This document shows positions 61,523 to 64,000 of a stretch of DNA of 64,000 nt, in pieces. Positions within the stretch are counted from its first letter, which is position 1; each line of letters begins with the position of its first letter. The DNA is from Flavobacterium sharifuzzamanii (lineage in GTDB: Bacteria > Bacteroidota > Bacteroidia > Flavobacteriales > Flavobacteriaceae), in contig NZ_QJGZ01000036.1 in the NCBI RefSeq assembly GCF_003254585.1, forward strand, positions 310,001 to 374,000. Direction: 5' to 3'. Position numbers and translations under genes: made by a program. The notes beneath the pieces are model-generated. The model worked only from the letters and a program-made list of their open reading frames with translations, searched no databases and was not told the origin of the DNA.

Positions 61523-61575
61523 TTCCTTTGCGAATGTACCATTGGTATACTAAACTCCAAATTACTACAGAAACT

Positions 61576-62967
61576 ATGAAAAAAACGATTCTTTTAACTG
61601 CTTTAGTTTTAAACGGATTGACATCTTTTGCTCAGACAAATGATGAAAAAAACATTAAATTATTTTACAAAAAAGCTTTAACCGAAGCAAAATGCTACAC
61701 ATGGCTAGAATATTTGTCAAATGATATTGGCGCTCGTTTGTCTGGATCTAAAGGTGCAGAACAAGCAGTTGATTATACCAAAAGACAATTAGAAAGTTTA
61801 GGGTTAGATAAAGTCTATTTGCAAGAAGTTATGGTGCCTCATTGGGTGCGTGGCGAAAAAGAAACAGCTTATATCCTTGACGGAAAAGTAAAAACCACTG
61901 TGCCAATTTGCGCATTAGGAGGTTCAGTAGCAACTCCAAAAACGGGTCTTACTGCGGAAATAATCGAAGTTCAAGGAATAAAAGAATTGAACGAACTTGG
62001 GGCTGATAAAGTAAAAGGAAAAATTGTTTTCTATAACAGACCAATGAATCCTGAAAACATTGAAACTTTTACTTCTTATGGAGCTTGTGTTGACCAAAGA
62101 TATGCAGGAGCAAAAGAAGCGGCAAAATTGGGAGCAGTAGGAACAATTGTTCGTTCTATGAATTTACGTCTAGATGATTTTCCTCATACAGGAGCGCAAA
62201 GTTATGGTGACTTGCCAAAAGCACAGTATATTCCAACAGCGGCAATCAGTACAAACGGAGCTGAATTATTAAGCAAATCTTTAAAAGCAAATCCTGCTTT
62301 GAAATTTTACTTCAAACAATCTTGCGAGACTTTGCCAGATGCTTTGTCTTATAACGTAATTGGTGAATTGACAGGAAGTGTAACTCCAGAAAACATCATG
62401 GTTGTAGGGGGACATTTAGATTCTTGGGATTTAGCAGATGGTTCTCACGACGATGGAGCAGGAGTAGTGCAGAGTATGGAAGTGATCCGTATTTTGAAAA
62501 ATTTAAATTATAAGCCTAAAAATACAATTCGTGTAGTATTGTTCATGAATGAAGAAAATGGCGGAAAAGGTGGTGCTAAATACGAAGAAGTTTCAAAACA
62601 AAACAAAGAGAATCATATTTTTGCTTTAGAAAGTGATTCAGGAGGATTTTCTCCAAGAGGATTTTCAATTGAAGCTGACGATGCAAATTTGAAAAAGATT
62701 CAAGGATACAAAGATCTTTTTGAGCCTTATTTGGTACACAGTTTTACAATTGGCCATGCAGGTTCAGATATTAATCATCTAACTTCGCAAGCTATTGTTA
62801 AAGCAGGTTTAAAACCAGATTCTCAACGTTATTTTGATTATCACCACGCTGCAAATGATAAATTTGATGCTATCAATAAAAGAGAATTAGAACTTGGTGC
62901 TGCAACAATGACTTCATTAATGTATTTATTAGACCAAAACGGAATTGAGACTAAAAAAGCAAATTAA
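61576..62967 (+). CDS. Secreted M28 family zinc aminopeptidase
   Basis: 463 aa from the ATG at 61576, which opens the signal peptide (MKKTILLTALVLNGLTSFAQ); an upstream TTG start is not credible. A PA-like insert domain (residues about 110-245) precedes the catalytic part. Zinc ligands and catalytic residues are in VVGGHLDSWDLADGSHDDGAG, MNEENGGKG, LESDSGGF and HHAANDKFD. It should trim peptides outside the cytoplasm. It has its own promoter and is separate from the glycan locus. Confidence 0.92.
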   Translation: MKKTILLTALVLNGLTSFAQTNDEKNIKLFYKKALTEAKCYTWLEYLSNDIGARLSGSKGAEQAVDYTKRQLESLGLDKVYLQEVMVPHWVRGEKETAYILDGKVKTTVPICALGGSVATPKTGLTAEIIEVQGIKELNELGADKVKGKIVFYNRPMNPENIETFTSYGACVDQRYAGAKEAAKLGAVGTIVRSMNLRLDDFPHTGAQSYGDLPKAQYIPTAAISTNGAELLSKSLKANPALKFYFKQSCETLPDALSYNVIGELTGSVTPENIMVVGGHLDSWDLADGSHDDGAGVVQSMEVIRILKNLNYKPKNTIRVVLFMNEENGGKGGAKYEEVSKQNKENHIFALESDSGGFSPRGFSIEADDANLKKIQGYKDLFEPYLVHSFTIGHAGSDINHLTSQAIVKAGLKPDSQRYFDYHHAANDKFDAINKRELELGAATMTSLMYLLDQNGIETKKAN

Positions 62968-63019
62968 GACAAAATAATAAATCGAAAGGGGCTGTCTCAA
63001 AAGGATAGCTCTTTTTCGT

Positions 63020-63134
63020 AAGCTTCGGAGAAGCGGCATATTTATAGAAAAGGGAAAATGTTTCCAAATATAAAGCTCCAGAGGAGCGACATATTTTTTG
63101 CAATATAAACTATATGTCGCTCCTCTGGAGCTTT
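63020..63134. repeat. 23-bp perfect inverted repeat plus degenerate third arm
   Basis: Positions 63072-63094 and 63112-63134 are perfect reverse complements (AAAGCTCCAGAGGAGCGAC type) around a 17-nt loop. A degenerate third arm (AAGCTTCGGAGAAGCGGC) lies at about 63020-63040, after GGGGCTGTCTCAAAAGG. No gene inside. Confidence 0.8.
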
Positions 63135-63218
63135 TTTCATTTTCTTATTGAAATTCTATAAATATTTTGCTCCTCTAGGGTTTGCAATAGTGTTTTTTTA
63201 TTAATATGATTTTAAAAA

Positions 63219-63521
63219 TCAAGATTTCATTACAACCAAATAATACAAAAAGGTTATCGGAATGTTAGAAAGAAGAAGCAGTATTTTTATTCCAATTTCT
63301 TTTCGTTGATGAGGTAGATGAATAAACCTTTCCATTAAATGAATAAACATGATTAAATTAACCACAATGGCAGCTAAAGCAAACGGCCAAGCAATTACCA
63401 AAACAGTAGGATTCTCATTGGAAATAATATAAAGCATAAATAGAATTGTGCTGATTATAAATGTTCCAACAGCCAATTCGACAGATTGTTTTTCTTCAGA
63501 AGGATTATGAATTGTTTTCAT
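63219..63521 (-). CDS. Small three-helix membrane protein
   Basis: 100 aa from the ATG at 63521; a longer frame to 63602 runs through the end of the upstream gene and is not favoured. Three hydrophobic segments (about residues 18-38, 42-62 and 78-97) and a HLMERFIHLPHQRKEIG loop. No family recognised. It follows the Coq4-like gene by 4 nt, so the two form an operon. Confidence 0.7.
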   Translation of the reverse strand: MKTIHNPSEEKQSVELAVGTFIISTILFMLYIISNENPTVLVIAWPFALAAIVVNLIMFIHLMERFIHLPHQRKEIGIKILLLLSNIPITFLYYLVVMKS

Positions 63522-63525
63522 GATT

Positions 63526-63978
63526 TTAAATATTAAAAGTTTGCTGAATATTTTGAATTGGCATAAAAAGCATTTTTGAAAAATCGAGATAATGAAACGC
63601 ATTTGCCTTTTTGCCTCTTTTAAATTGTTGAATGAAATAGTTCATGCGTTTCGGATAAAAAATAGTTCCTGTTGTGATAACCATAAACAAATACAGGCTT
63701 TTCTTTCCATTTCCAAGCAAATAATATTGCATGCCGATTTCTTCATAAACAGAAACTCCTGTGTTGGTCAGAACATGAATAATGTCGTGATCTTCGAGCT
63801 TTTCCTGAATATCAAAATGATTTTTGTAAAGAAAATTTCCCAAGCCGAATCCTAGACTTTCTTCAGGATAATCCATTAGAGTGTTTTTGTCAATATTCCA
63901 CGGCTCATTCTTTTTAAAATATTTTTGATACGGTTTTTTAGAACATTCATACAGTTTTTCAATCAAATAATCTCTCAT
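63526..63978 (-). CDS. Coq4-like protein
   Basis: 150 aa. The metal-binding pattern of the Coq4 family is visible near residue 64: DHDIIHVLTNTGVSVYEEIG (HD-x2-H, then a Glu about 11 residues on), preceded by YPEESLGFGLGNFLY. Coq4 helps ubiquinone synthesis in mitochondria; Flavobacteria use menaquinone, so the job here is unknown. Starts at 63978 close to the window edge. Confidence 0.75.
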   Translation of the reverse strand: MRDYLIEKLYECSKKPYQKYFKKNEPWNIDKNTLMDYPEESLGFGLGNFLYKNHFDIQEKLEDHDIIHVLTNTGVSVYEEIGMQYYLLGNGKKSLYLFMVITTGTIFYPKRMNYFIQQFKRGKKANAFHYLDFSKMLFMPIQNIQQTFNI

Positions 63979-64000
63979 AAGGTATTGGTTTAAAAGTTCT

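Overview
The window looks like chromosome from a Flavobacterium-type member of the Bacteroidota. The DNA is A+T-rich, many genes carry the Bacteroidota promoter box TAnnTTTG instead of a sigma70 -10 box, Shine-Dalgarno sequences are largely absent, lipoprotein signals are common, and there is a SusC/SusD pair with its glycoside hydrolases. No rRNA, tRNA, CRISPR array, insertion sequence or prophage was seen.

Layout. 0-3 kb: a GH13 alpha-amylase lipoprotein converging on a GH130 phosphorylase-type enzyme. 3-9.6 kb: a minus-strand envelope operon (LUD protein, cdsA, psd, acyl-CoA-binding protein, lipoprotein superoxide dismutase), rsfS-ftsH, and divergent birA. 9.8-13.5 kb: SRPBCC protein and pyrE, divergent from a Nudix hydrolase, then small stress-type or unknown proteins and an XRE regulator. 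13.7-16.8 kb: an A+T-rich accessory patch with an unknown lipoprotein, an unknown 193-aa protein, small membrane proteins and at least three decayed gene remnants, with related palindromic repeats on both sides of the lipoprotein operon. 16.8-27 kb: M14 peptidase, DbpA-like helicase, PhnA-type protein, coaD, ddl, PASTA protein and rluD. 27-39.4 kb: mostly minus-strand single genes (ModF-like ABC protein, sulfurtransferase, ThuA-like, alpha/beta hydrolase, thioesterase, NhaP-type antiporter) and a rhomboid protease split by an in-frame TGA. 39.9-46.6 kb: dnaK, corA, pta-ackA.

46.6-61.4 kb is the most interesting part, a polysaccharide utilisation locus. A membrane-spanning one-component regulator (periplasmic propeller sensor, cytoplasmic LuxR-type HTH) precedes SusC/SusD, a glycoamylase-family (GH144-like) lipoprotein, a small serine esterase, a GH3 beta-glucosidase, a secreted glycerophosphodiester phosphodiesterase and a GH43-like/discoidin enzyme. 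GH144 plus GH3 points to beta-1,2-glucan. The phosphodiesterase and esterase suggest the substrate could be the substituted beta-1,2-glucans (osmoregulated periplasmic glucans) of other bacteria; that last step is inference. An M28 peptidase, a small membrane protein and a Coq4-like protein close the window.

The gaps are unusually rich in dispersed repeats: long perfect inverted repeats, a REPIN-like palindrome pair with a solo copy, CTTAG-rich short repeats, and a three-copy element whose flanks are conserved while its central hairpin changes sequence but keeps pairing, as expected of a structured RNA.
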